This document shows positions 25,743 through 34,720 of a stretch of DNA of 64,000 bases, piece after piece. Made by a program: the position numbers and the translations under genes. Every line of letters starts with the position of its first letter. The first letter of the stretch is position 1. Under the pieces are notes generated by a model, which saw nothing but the letters and a program-made list of their open reading frames with translations, had not been told where the DNA came from and searched no databases. This DNA comes from CAVXZE01 sp963766175 (lineage in GTDB: Bacteria > Myxococcota_A > UBA9160 > UBA6930): NCBI GenBank assembly GCA_963766175.1, contig CAVXZE010000007.1, positions 186,001-250,000 of the forward strand, in the 5' to 3' direction.

Positions 25743-27443
25743 CTAATAGTCCGCGGCCGAGACGCGGAAGACCTCGCTCAAGTTCGTGACTCCCTCTGCG
25801 AGCTTGTGAAGCGCACTCTGCCGCAGGGTCACCATTCCCAACCGGATCGTCTCGCGCTTCAGCTCCGCCGCAGAGGCGCCGTTCAACACGAACTCCTTGA
25901 GTTCTTCGCCGATCGGCATCACCTCGTAGAGCGCAATACGACCCTTGAAACCCGTTTCCGAGCAATTCCGGCAGCCGCGGCCCCTCTGGGGAGTGACGTC
26001 CTTTGCCTTGCTTTCTTCCATTCCGGCCCGCACCAGATCGTCGACCCGAGTCTCCGTATCCGGCTCCCTGCACTCCTCGCAGATTCGGCGCGCCAGTCGC
26101 TGCGCGACGATGCAATTCACCGAAGAAGACACCAGGAACGGCTCGATGCCCATGTTGAGGAGGCGGTTGATGGTAGAAGGAGCGTCGTTGGTGTGGAGGG
26201 TCGAGAGCACCATGTGCCCGGTGAGCGCGGCCTTGACGGCGATCTCGGCGGTCTCGAAGTCCCGGATCTCGCCGACCATGATGATGTCCGGGTCCTGACG
26301 CAGGAAGGAACGAAGCGCGGAGGCGAAGTTCAGGCCGATGTCTTCGTGCATCTGGACCTGATTGATGCCGGACAGGTTGAACTCGACCGGGTCTTCGCAG
26401 GTGGAGATGTTCTCGGACGTCTTGTTGAGCTCACTCAGCGCCGAGTAGAGGGTGGTCGTCTTGCCGGACCCGGTGGGACCGGTCACTAGCACCATCCCGT
26501 ACGGCTGGTAGATCGAATTCTTGAAGTCTTCCAGCTGCTCCGACTCGAAGCCGAGCTTCGTCATGTCGAGCTGCAGGTTGGACTTGTCGAGAAGACGCAG
26601 CACCGTCTTTTCGCCGAAGAGGGTCGGCAGCACGGAAACGCGGTAGTCCATCTCCCTGCCCCGCCCGAGCTTCAGCTTGATGCGCCCGTCCTGCGGAAGA
26701 CGCCGCTCCGCGATGTCCAGCTCGGACATGATCTTGACGCGCGAGGTGATCGCGTTCTTGAGCTTCATCGGAGGCTTCATGACCTCGTAGAGGACGCCGT
26801 CGATGCGGTACCGAACCCGGTACTCCTTCTCGTAGGGCTCGATGTGAATGTCCGAGGCGAGCTTCTTGATCGCGTCGGTGAGGATCAGGTTCACGAGCTT
26901 GACCACCGGCGCGTCTTCCGATTCCCTCGCCAGCTCGCTGATGTCGAGGTCGTCGTCGTCCTGGATGACCTCGAGATCCGAGTCGTCGAAGTCGGCCATC
27001 ACATCGTCGAGGCTCGAGGTCTGGTCGTAGAAGCGGTCGACAGCGCGCTTGATGGCCTCTTCGGACGCGACGACGACTTCGATGTTGTAGCCGGTGAGGA
27101 ACTTGATGTCGTCGATCGCGAAGATGTTCGACGGGTCTGCGGTCGCCAGGATCAGCGTCGAGCCGGCTCGGTTGACCGGCAACACCGTGTGCTTGACGGC
27201 GACTTCCTCCGGGATCAACTGGATCACGGCGGGATCGACCTCGAACTCGTCGAGATCGATGCCGGGAACGCCATACTGTTTGGCGACGAAGTCGGAGAGC
27301 TCGCTCTCTTCGAGGAAGCCGAGCTTGGTGATCTGCGCCCCGAGGCGGCCGCCACCCGCGCGCGCCTCCTCGCGGGCCTTCCTGAGCTGCTCCGCGGAGA
27401 GCAGATCCTCCTTTACCAGCAGTTCGCCGATCCGCTCGTTCAA
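25743..27443 (-). CDS. pilB: Type IV pilus extension ATPase PilB
   Basis: A 566-residue assembly ATPase starting at TTG. The N-terminal MshEN-like region (about 1-140) has the two RxG-x-x-L half-motifs (RIGELL, RLGAQI) that in relatives bind cyclic di-GMP. Walker A GPTGSGKT (322-329), Asp box CEDPVEF, Walker B IIMVGEIRD and His box STLHTND follow. Cys455, Cys458, Cys491 and Cys494 form the zinc site. First gene of the pilB-pilT-pilC-pilS-pilR operon; the 129 bases upstream (27444-27572) contain a CCCGCC/GGCGGG stem but no clear promoter. Confidence 0.96.
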   Translation of the reverse strand: MNERIGELLVKEDLLSAEQLRKAREEARAGGGRLGAQITKLGFLEESELSDFVAKQYGVPGIDLDEFEVDPAVIQLIPEEVAVKHTVLPVNRAGSTLILATADPSNIFAIDDIKFLTGYNIEVVVASEEAIKRAVDRFYDQTSSLDDVMADFDDSDLEVIQDDDDLDISELARESEDAPVVKLVNLILTDAIKKLASDIHIEPYEKEYRVRYRIDGVLYEVMKPPMKLKNAITSRVKIMSELDIAERRLPQDGRIKLKLGRGREMDYRVSVLPTLFGEKTVLRLLDKSNLQLDMTKLGFESEQLEDFKNSIYQPYGMVLVTGPTGSGKTTTLYSALSELNKTSENISTCEDPVEFNLSGINQVQMHEDIGLNFASALRSFLRQDPDIIMVGEIRDFETAEIAVKAALTGHMVLSTLHTNDAPSTINRLLNMGIEPFLVSSSVNCIVAQRLARRICEECREPDTETRVDDLVRAGMEESKAKDVTPQRGRGCRNCSETGFKGRIALYEVMPIGEELKEFVLNGASAAELKRETIRLGMVTLRQSALHKLAEGVTNLSEVFRVSAADY

Positions 27444-27572
27444 ATTCCGTTCTCCGGCTGCCTCTCGGACGCAGGAAAATCGCCCGCTGGCCCTGGACCT
27501 TTCGGCCTCTGCCTGCGTGTGCAGGAAACCCCTGCGAACCCGCCAAGTTATCGGCGGGCCGGGAAGGGATCT

Positions 27573-28649
27573 TTACTGCGGCGCCGGATCTTTGAAGGAA
27601 GTGCCACCCGCCTCGAGGGTTTCTTCGAGCCGGGTGTGACGGAATCGGAGCACCACGAGGCCCGTGGCGGTCACCGTGAGCCAGAAGACGGCGTGGCTGA
27701 GCGTCCCGAGCGCGACTGCCGCCTCCTTGGTCACCCCCAGGGGCTGGAGCGCCACCCAGCAGGCCGCGTGGTAGGGGCCGAAGAATCCGGGGGCAGACGG
27801 CAGCGCTATAGCCGCTCCCACCCAGATGAGCAGGTTGTAGCTCGCCGTCAGGGTATGGATCGGACCACCCAGATCGATCCCCAGGGCCACCAAGGCCGCA
27901 AAGAACGGAACGATCGAGATCACCAGCCAGAGGTTGGCGGTGTGGATTGTCACCCACATGATCGAGTGCCTGCCCCGGAGGCCACCCATCCCCTCGGCGA
28001 ACTGCTGCAGCAGCTGCTCGAGCCGTTGGTTCCAGCGGTGCGGAAGCAACGGTCCCGCGATCCTGGTGCCCAGAGCCACGGTCGGCTCCGGGGCCACCCG
28101 GAGCGCGACGATGAAAATGACCGGTACCGCCACCAGTGCGGCCAGCGGAGGCAAGACGGCCCGCAGGTCGAGACCGCTCGCCGCGGCGCCTCGAGTTCCC
28201 AGAACCAGAGCCGCCAGGCTCAGCACCACCGCGGCATCGATCAGCCGTTCGACGATGACGGTGGCGAAGATCGCCGCGCTCGAGACACCCGTTTCCCGGC
28301 CCAGGTACCAGGCCCGGACTACCTCGCCAAGCCGGAGGGGAAACAGGTTGTTCACCATGAAGCCGACGGAGGTCGCGCGAAACACCGGAGCCCGGTCGAT
28401 CCGCGCCACGGCCAAGAGCAGATGCCGCCAGCGCAGCGCCCGAACATAGAGGGTCGCCAGGTAGGCGGGAATCGAGGGAATCAAGAGGATCGCCAGGTTG
28501 GCCCGGGTGATGTCGCGGGCGAGGGTCGCGAAGGAAACACCTCGCAGTGCGAACCAGAGGGTCACCGCGGTGATCGCGAGCCCAATCAGGATTCGAGGAT
28601 CGCCGAGGCGCGCGAGACGCCGCCCCGCTCCGCGATGCCCCTTGCTCAT
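27573..28649 (-). CDS. UPF0104 / LPG-synthase transmembrane-type membrane protein
   Basis: A 358-residue inner-membrane protein with about eight hydrophobic helices. NNLFPLRLGEVVRAWYLGRETG and LPSAPGFFGPYHAACW are the typical motifs of the lysylphosphatidylglycerol synthase TM region (AglD/YbhN-like) family, without the aminoacyltransferase domain. Relatives act in lipid or glycolipid translocation or modification; the substrate here is unknown. It overlaps ribF by 4 bases, and a 129-base gap separates it from pilB downstream. Confidence 0.85.
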   Translation of the reverse strand: MSKGHRGAGRRLARLGDPRILIGLAITAVTLWFALRGVSFATLARDITRANLAILLIPSIPAYLATLYVRALRWRHLLLAVARIDRAPVFRATSVGFMVNNLFPLRLGEVVRAWYLGRETGVSSAAIFATVIVERLIDAAVVLSLAALVLGTRGAAASGLDLRAVLPPLAALVAVPVIFIVALRVAPEPTVALGTRIAGPLLPHRWNQRLEQLLQQFAEGMGGLRGRHSIMWVTIHTANLWLVISIVPFFAALVALGIDLGGPIHTLTASYNLLIWVGAAIALPSAPGFFGPYHAACWVALQPLGVTKEAAVALGTLSHAVFWLTVTATGLVVLRFRHTRLEETLEAGGTSFKDPAPQ

Positions 28650-29596
28650 GGATTCCCGAGAAGCTTCCGCGCCGACTCCACGTCCGCGGCGATCTGGGTC
28701 TTGAGTTCATCGAGTCCTGGGAAGCGCCGCTCGGTGCGGAGATGGTGCTCGAAGGAGAGCTCGACACGTCTCCCGTAAACCTGGGCATCGAACTCGAGCA
28801 GGTGGGCCTCGGCGACGATCGCATCGCTCTGCTTGAAGGTGGGGCGTCGCCCGACGTTGGTGACTACCCGGTGGATCGAGTCGCGCGATGGATCCCCGTC
28901 GTCCAGGAAGCGGACATGGCCGGCGTACACCCCCCGAGCCGGTAGGATCTCGTTCTCGGGGGCCAGATTGATGGTGGGAAACCCGATGGTGATGCCACGG
29001 TGGTCCCCCTCTACCACCTCCCCCCGGATGCAGTAGGGACGAGCCAGCAGCTCTGCGGCCTCCTCCACCTTGCCCTCTCCCAGCAGCTCCCGGATCCGAG
29101 TCGAATTGACGTCCCGGCTTCCCACGGTCACCTCGGGGATGATGGTGACAGCGAAGCCTAGATGCGGTCCCAGCTCGGTGAGGGTCCGCATCGAGCCTCG
29201 CCGATCCTTCCCATAACGAAAATCGTAGCCGACGTAGACCTCGAGGGGCTCGAGCCGCTCGAAGACCACCTCCCGAACGAAGCGCTCGGCTGGAAGGGTC
29301 GCCAGATCCCGGGTGAAGGGCTCGACGATCACCAGATCCACGCCGATCTGGTCTAGAAGCTCGAGCTTCTGCTCGAGCGTGGTAAGAAGCCGAGGCGCTC
29401 GATCCGGATAGAGAAGCTTGCGGGGATGGGGCTCGAAGGTGAAGACCGCGGCTTCTCCGCGCACCGAGCGGGCCCGCTCGATCACGGTTCCCATGATCGA
29501 ACGATGTCCAACGTGAAGACCATCGAAGTTCCCGATCGTCAGCACGCCGTGCTCGAGCGGCTTTTCCAGCGTGCCGCTCCCCTGAACCACTCTCAA
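28646..29596 (-). CDS. ribF: Bifunctional riboflavin kinase / FAD synthetase
   Basis: Makes FMN and FAD from riboflavin in the cytoplasm. A 316-residue protein: N-terminal nucleotidyltransferase domain (TIGNFDGLHVGHRSI, FTFEPHPRKLL, VGYDFRYGKDRRG, SSTRIRELL-like NSTRIRELLGEG) and C-terminal riboflavin kinase (GRPYCIRGEV-like, GITIGFPTINLAPENE, PARGVYAGHV, TNVGRRPTF, LLEFDAQVYG). The TTG start at 29596 has GGGGAG upstream. The divergent lptG start is only 16 bases away, so the two promoters must overlap coding sequence. Confidence 0.97.
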   Translation of the reverse strand: MRVVQGSGTLEKPLEHGVLTIGNFDGLHVGHRSIMGTVIERARSVRGEAAVFTFEPHPRKLLYPDRAPRLLTTLEQKLELLDQIGVDLVIVEPFTRDLATLPAERFVREVVFERLEPLEVYVGYDFRYGKDRRGSMRTLTELGPHLGFAVTIIPEVTVGSRDVNSTRIRELLGEGKVEEAAELLARPYCIRGEVVEGDHRGITIGFPTINLAPENEILPARGVYAGHVRFLDDGDPSRDSIHRVVTNVGRRPTFKQSDAIVAEAHLLEFDAQVYGRRVELSFEHHLRTERRFPGLDELKTQIAADVESARKLLGNP

Positions 29597-29612
29597 TGCT
29601 AGACTCCCCTGG

Positions 29613-30693
29613 GTGAAAATTCTCTGGCGCTACATCTCGGTGAGCTTCCTGCGCGCCTTCCTGGGCTCGTTGGTGATTCTCGCTCTGGTCGTCGTGATCG
29701 TCGATACGCTGCTCAATCTGGAAGACGTCCTCGAGACGACGGACACCCTCTGGGGCGCGATCCAGATCCTCTTCATGCGCACCGCTTCACTCTACCTCGC
29801 GTATCTGATTCCCTTCGCCGTCTTCGCCGGGGTTTTCCTGTCCCTCGGCACCGCTGCGCGTTCCTGGGAGATCCTGGCGATGAAGGCCGGGGGAATCTCT
29901 CCGCTCCGAGCCGCCCTTCCAATCTTCCTCTGGGCGCTGGGGATCTCCTTCGCGGCCCTGATCCTGAACGAGACCGTGACGGTCCCAGCATCCTCGTCCC
30001 TGAATGAGCACCTGGGCATCCGGGCCGGCGAGATCTACCTGGGCTCCGGGACGATCTGGTACCACACGGGTCGCTTCGTCTACAACATCCGGAGCCCCGA
30101 TGCGAAGCAGGAAACCGTCCAGGATATCCGGATCTTCGAACGAAACGAGGCCGGCCGACTGATTCGCCTGATCCGGGCGAAGGCTGCCCACCGAGAGGCT
30201 CCGGGAGTCTGGCAGTTCCGCGGCGCCACCATACGGCGCTTCGATCCAGCGGCCCCCGATGCCCCTCCCTCTGTCGAGCACTCCCCGGCAATCACTCTGG
30301 AGCTCGCCGAGGACCGCAGCCCCCGGCTACTGCGGGCCGAGCTCGCGAACCTGCCCATCGGGACCCTGGCGCGCCACGTGATCGCCGCCAGGCGGCAGCG
30401 GTGACGCGGCTCCCGCCGCCGAGGCGCTCCTCGCCCAGCGTCTGAGCATTCCGTTCATGGTGATCCTCTTTGCTCTTCTCGCCGTCCCCCTCTCCCTTCG
30501 CGCCGAGCAGACCCAGAACATCGCTCTTCCGGCGGTCCAGGCCGCATTGATCCTCATCCTGTTCCTGACCGCGCGAGAGTACGCGCCGCGATTCGCGAGT
30601 CTGGGCTCCGTTGCGGCGTCCCTCGCCCCTTGGTTCGTCCTCACGGCGTTCTTTGCGTTCGGCGCCTGGCGCCTGGCACGGGTTCCCCGTTAG
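29613..30693 (+). pseudogene. lptG: LptF/LptG-family LPS export permease, frameshifted
   Basis: An inner-membrane permease of the LPS transport (Lpt) ABC exporter. The first frame (29613-30404) encodes MKILWRYISVSFLRAFLGSL, membrane helices and the periplasmic beta-jellyroll, then stops. The second frame resumes the family sequence without a gap: AAEALLAQRLSIPFMVILFALLAVPLSLRAE, then two last helices to 30693. The switch is between about 30381 and 30404 (a GC-rich stretch). The whole span is one base over a multiple of three, which fits a single inserted base in a ~359-residue protein. Because Lpt permeases are normally essential, an assembly error is as likely as a true mutation. Confidence 0.85.
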
Positions 30694-30714
30694 CCGAGCT
30701 CCCGCTCCTTCCGG

Positions 30715-31620
30715 TCAGTCGGCGGGCTCCGAACCGCCACGCTCGCTTCCTTGGCTCAGCAGCCGAAAGAACACGTGGTCGGGCGGCAGCACCATAGTGG
30801 TGCCCTCGCCGAGCGTCTTGCGATACGCCTCGAGACCGCGAAGAAACGCGTAGAACTCGGCATCGCTGGAGTACGCCTCGGCGTAGATTCGCGCCGCCTC
30901 GGCGTCACCTTTGCCGCGCTCGATCTCCGCCTGGCCGCGGGCCTCGGCCACGACGATCTGCGCCTCGCGGTCGGCCTCCGCCCGGATGCGTCGCGCCTGC
31001 TCCTCGCCTTCCGCGCGGTTCTTGCGCGCCTGACGCTCGCGCTCCGCCCGCATTCGCGCGTAGACATTCTCCTCGGCACCGCGCGGGAGTTCGGTCCGGT
31101 TGATTCGGACGTCGTTGATGTCGATGCCAAAGCGCTCGAGCGCCTCGCCGCTCTTTCCGGCGATCTCCTCCATGATCTCGGCTCGCTTGTCCTTGAGCAC
31201 ATCCACGAGTGTGTGCTGCCCGATCACCTCGCGCACCTTCGCTCGCACCTGCTGGCCGATCTGGGTCTCCGCCTCGCTGATGCCGGTGGGGAACGACTTG
31301 TAGAACTGGAGCGGATCTTCGATGCGCCAGATCACGTAGTTGTCCACCACGATCCGCTCGCGATCGGTCGTCTGGATCTCCTTCGGCTGCGACGCCAGGT
31401 GCAGCCAGCGCCGGTCGAAGGTCCGCATCTCCTCCAGCAAGGGGAGCCGGAGCGACACACCCGGCTCCGTGTGCTCGTCACGGGGATTTCCGAGCAGCAG
31501 GAGGATCCGCTGCTGGTCCTCTTGCGTCACCAATACCGGACCGATCCCCTGACGCCCGAGCGCCGTCAGCCCAAGTACCAGCGCCGCGAACACGACGATG
31601 ACGGCCAGCAACCGGATCAC
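30715..31620 (-). CDS. hflC: HflC-type SPFH membrane protein
   Basis: A 301-residue type II membrane protein: signal-anchor helix (MIRLLAVIVVFAALVLGLTAL), SPFH/band-7 domain (LPLLEEMRTFDRRWLHL, DNYVIWRIEDPLQFYKSF, IGQQVRAKVREVIGQHTLVDVL) and a long charged coiled coil (RMRAERERQARKNRAEGEE). HflKC forms a periplasmic cage around FtsH. It overlaps hflK by 4 bases, in the normal order hflK-hflC. Confidence 0.94.
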   Translation of the reverse strand: MIRLLAVIVVFAALVLGLTALGRQGIGPVLVTQEDQQRILLLLGNPRDEHTEPGVSLRLPLLEEMRTFDRRWLHLASQPKEIQTTDRERIVVDNYVIWRIEDPLQFYKSFPTGISEAETQIGQQVRAKVREVIGQHTLVDVLKDKRAEIMEEIAGKSGEALERFGIDINDVRINRTELPRGAEENVYARMRAERERQARKNRAEGEEQARRIRAEADREAQIVVAEARGQAEIERGKGDAEAARIYAEAYSSDAEFYAFLRGLEAYRKTLGEGTTMVLPPDHVFFRLLSQGSERGGSEPAD

Positions 31621-32585
31621 GGCTTCGGCTCCCTGCGCGCGGCGCCCAGCGGGAGATAGGGCAGCACCGAGGCGGTGCCGGGCTCGATGATCACCTTCTC
31701 CACGTCGGGCAGCACCTCCTCCATGGTCTCCAGGTACAGCCGCTTACGGGTGATCTCCGGCGCCTTCTGGTACTCGCGCATGATCGCCAGGAAGCGTTCC
31801 GCCTCGCCCCGGGCTTCCGCGATCTTCGAGTCCCGGTAGCCGATCGCCGACTCCACCACCTCGCTGGCCTCGGCGCGCGCCCGCGGCAGCACCTCGTTCG
31901 CGTAGCCTTCGGCCTCGTTGACCTTCCGGTTGCGGTCCTGGGCGGCCGCGATCACGTCATCGAACGCGTCGCGAACGGACGCCGGCGGCTGCACCTCCTG
32001 CAGCTCGATGCCCTCCACGAACAGCCCGGACTCGTAGCGCTCGAGGATCGCCTGGAGCAGCTCGGCGGCCTCGTCCTGGATGAGGCCCCGCTTCTCCGAG
32101 AGCACGTCGTCCACGCTGTTGCGGCCCACCACCTCGCGCATGGCCGCCTGGGAGCTGTCACGCAGGGTCTCGCGAAGGTCGGCGATCCGAAAGCGCGACT
32201 CGAAAGCATTCCCCACCTTGTATTTCACCACGAACTCGAGGTCGACGATGTTGTTGTCTCCCGTCTGCATCGCGGTCTCGGTCAGCGTGGCCGCCTCGTG
32301 CGCGGTGTCGATGTCCCCGAACTGCTCCCGAGCCACCAGCCCGACGTTGACCACCTCGCGGCTCTCGATGGGCGGAGGCAGGTGCCAGCGCAGGCCTTCC
32401 CGCACCTCCGTGGTCTGATACTTGCCCAGGCGCAGGATCACGGCGGCCTCGCCCGGGTTCAAGCGGTAGAAGCCGAACGAGGCCCACAGGCCCAGCAGGC
32501 CCAGCAGCACGATCAACGACGTGACCAGCCCGAGGGTTCGCGCGACGCCGCGCCGGACTTGGTCGTCGGTGTCGCTCCGGGCCAT
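31617..32585 (-). CDS. hflK: HflK-type SPFH membrane protein
   Basis: A 322-residue partner of HflC: one membrane helix (about 20-40), FYRLNPGEAAVILRLGKYQ, then the SPFH domain (DNNIVDLEFVVKYKV, VRDAFDDVIAAAQDRNR-type segment) and a coiled coil. It lacks the long Gly-rich N-terminus of Escherichia HflK, so the cytoplasmic tail is short. It starts one base after the slipin stop. Confidence 0.92.
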   Translation of the reverse strand: MARSDTDDQVRRGVARTLGLVTSLIVLLGLLGLWASFGFYRLNPGEAAVILRLGKYQTTEVREGLRWHLPPPIESREVVNVGLVAREQFGDIDTAHEAATLTETAMQTGDNNIVDLEFVVKYKVGNAFESRFRIADLRETLRDSSQAAMREVVGRNSVDDVLSEKRGLIQDEAAELLQAILERYESGLFVEGIELQEVQPPASVRDAFDDVIAAAQDRNRKVNEAEGYANEVLPRARAEASEVVESAIGYRDSKIAEARGEAERFLAIMREYQKAPEITRKRLYLETMEEVLPDVEKVIIEPGTASVLPYLPLGAARREPKP

Positions 32586-33362
32586 CTAGTCGCCGGCCTC
32601 CGGATCTCCGCCATCCTTCGTGCCCGACTCGTAGAACGGTTTCAGGATGTCGATTGGGATCGGGAAGAGAATGGTGGAGCTGTGCTCGGTGGCGATCTCC
32701 GCGAGGGTCTGGAGATAGCGGAGCTGGAGTGCAGCGGGCTGGGCCGCGAGTACTTTGGCGGCTTCGGCGAGCCTCTGTGCCGCTTGCGCCTCGCCCTCGG
32801 CGTGAATCACCTTCGACCGCTTCTCGCGCTCCGCCGCGGCCTGCTTTGCCATGGCCCGCTGCATGTCGGTCGGGAGGTCGATCTGCTTGACCTCGACAGC
32901 ACGTACCTTGACGCCCCACGGTTCAGTCTGGAGATCGATGATCTCCTGGAGCTTCCGGTTGATGGCGTCGCGCTCGGCGAGCAACTCGTCGAGCTCGGCC
33001 TGGCCACAGACGCTGCGCAGTGTGGTCTGGGAGAGCTGCGACGTTCCGTAGAGGTAGTTCTCCACCTGGATCACCGCCTTCTCCGGGTGCAGCACGCGGA
33101 AATAGAGCACTGCGTTCACTTTCACAGAGACGTTGTCGCGAGTGATCACGTCCTGCGGCGGCACATCCATGACGATCTCGCGCAGGCTGATCCGGACCAT
33201 ACGATCCACCAGGGGAATGATCCAGCGGATGCCAGCCTGTTTCACGCCGCTATAACGCCCGAACCGGAAGATGACACCGCGTTCGTACTCCTGGAGGATC
33301 CGGACTCCGGCCAGAAAGACCGCGATCAGAATCGCGACGAGAATCGCAGGTGAAACGAGCAT
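32586..33362 (-). CDS. Slipin (stomatin/prohibitin-like SPFH protein)
   Basis: A 258-residue protein: N-terminal membrane hairpin (MLVSPAILVAILIAVFLAGV), SPFH domain (YERGVIFRFGRYSG, GIRWIIPLVDRMVRISLRE, MDVPPQDVITRDNVSVKVNAVLYFRV), then a coiled coil ending AATEHSSTILFPIPIDIL. Slipins associate with membrane microdomains and commonly pair with an NfeD protease, which lies directly upstream. The ATG at 33362 fits; the open frame continues upstream without family similarity. Confidence 0.93.
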   Translation of the reverse strand: MLVSPAILVAILIAVFLAGVRILQEYERGVIFRFGRYSGVKQAGIRWIIPLVDRMVRISLREIVMDVPPQDVITRDNVSVKVNAVLYFRVLHPEKAVIQVENYLYGTSQLSQTTLRSVCGQAELDELLAERDAINRKLQEIIDLQTEPWGVKVRAVEVKQIDLPTDMQRAMAKQAAAEREKRSKVIHAEGEAQAAQRLAEAAKVLAAQPAALQLRYLQTLAEIATEHSSTILFPIPIDILKPFYESGTKDGGDPEAGD

Positions 33363-33388
33363 GTGCGCCCCCTTGGGTGATCCCTCGT

Positions 33389-34720
33389 TCAGGTAAGCGG
33401 TCCGGCGCGCCGAACCCTGAGCTCCATTCCATGGACCGCGGTCGCTTCCACCCGGTCCTCGGCATCGATGGGCTCGTCCGCCCTCGCGTTCCAGTACTCC
33501 CCTCGGATGAACACCGTACCGTTCGGGTCGAGCGCCGTGGTCGCGACACCGGTCATCCCGATCAACTCCGAGACACCGGACTCCTGCCGGCGGCCCAGAG
33601 TGCGACCTACGGCGTATACCACGAGTCCACCGCAGAGCGCCATCCCCGCGACAGTCGGCACCAACACGGGCCAGAACGAGACGTTGAGATCGCTCAAGTC
33701 CGGGCGGTCGAACACCATCGAGCCCCCGATCAGGAAACAGATCATCCCGCCAGCGAAGAGCACGCCGTAGGAGGTCACGAAGATCTCCGTAATGACAAGG
33801 GCGATGCCAGCGACGATCAGCAACAGACCGATCCACGAGAACGGCAGGATCTGCATCGCGATCAGGGCGAGAAGCAGGCAGGCGGCGCCGACCACGCCCG
33901 GAACCACCGTACCCGGCTGATTGAACTCGACGTAGAGACCCAGCAGGCCCGCCATCAGCAGGAGCACCGCGACGTTCGGGTCCACGATGACGTTGAGCAC
34001 CCGCGTCAGCGCGTCCATCTCGATCGAGCGCTGAGGGGCATCGACAAGGTCCAGCACCACCATCTCACCCTGGAACGGGAAGGGATGCTCCAAGAGCTGC
34101 GCCAGAAGGTCACTGCGGCTGGCCGCCACGATGTCGATCACCCCCAGCTCCAGGGCCTTGTCGGCAGTGACGGCCTCGGATTCCCGAACCGCCTTGGCCA
34201 CCCACTCGACGTTCCGCTTGCGCTGCTCGGCGATCGACTCGATGAAGGCCGCCAGCAGGTTCTCGGCCTTTTCCGCACTTTTATCGGTGGACTCGCCTTT
34301 CTCGTCATCCTTGGGGGACCCGCCTCCGATCCCCACCGGGTGCGCGGCCCCGATGCTCGACCCGGGCGCCATCGCGGCCACGTTGCCAGCGATGGTGATG
34401 AAGGTCCCGGCAGAGCCCGCCCAGGCTCCCTGGGGAGCGACGTAGACGATGGTCGGCACCCGCGCGTTCAGCATCGCCTGGATGATGTCCTTGGTCGAGG
34501 CCACCAGCCCGCCCGGCGTATCGAGCTCCAGAAGCAGGGCCGCAGCCCCATCCGTCTCGCTCTCGGCGATTGCCTTCTGCAGGTAGTCGGAGGAAGCGGG
34601 GTTGATGGAGCCGTCGATGGTCACCACGTTGAGGTGACCGGTCCTCGTGACCGGGGCCTCTTCGGCCGCCGCGATGCCGACAGCCACGACGAGGACCAGC
34701 AGCCAGCCCACCCTCTTCAA
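33389..34720 (-). CDS. NfeD family membrane serine protease
   Basis: A 443-residue protein: signal peptide (MKRVGWLLVLVVAVGIAAA), ClpP/SppA-like protease domain (LLLELDTPGG, then WAGSAGTFI with catalytic Ser103; catalytic Lys in the EKAENLLAAFIESIAEQ helix region or just after), four membrane helices (about 250-380) and a C-terminal NfeD OB-fold (LIGMTGVATTALDPNGTVFIRGEYWNA). Such proteases cleave slipin partners. It overlaps coaBC by 4 bases and precedes the slipin gene by 26 bases, so the pairing is operon-supported. The sequence GGGSPKDDEKGES is a flexible insertion. Confidence 0.9.
   Translation of the reverse strand: MKRVGWLLVLVVAVGIAAAEEAPVTRTGHLNVVTIDGSINPASSDYLQKAIAESETDGAAALLLELDTPGGLVASTKDIIQAMLNARVPTIVYVAPQGAWAGSAGTFITIAGNVAAMAPGSSIGAAHPVGIGGGSPKDDEKGESTDKSAEKAENLLAAFIESIAEQRKRNVEWVAKAVRESEAVTADKALELGVIDIVAASRSDLLAQLLEHPFPFQGEMVVLDLVDAPQRSIEMDALTRVLNVIVDPNVAVLLLMAGLLGLYVEFNQPGTVVPGVVGAACLLLALIAMQILPFSWIGLLLIVAGIALVITEIFVTSYGVLFAGGMICFLIGGSMVFDRPDLSDLNVSFWPVLVPTVAGMALCGGLVVYAVGRTLGRRQESGVSELIGMTGVATTALDPNGTVFIRGEYWNARADEPIDAEDRVEATAVHGMELRVRRAGPLT

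Noticed and set aside
26431..28824. A 797-residue minus-strand frame
   Set aside because: A different frame of pilB and the UPF0104 gene; composition is Arg/Gly-rich without domains.
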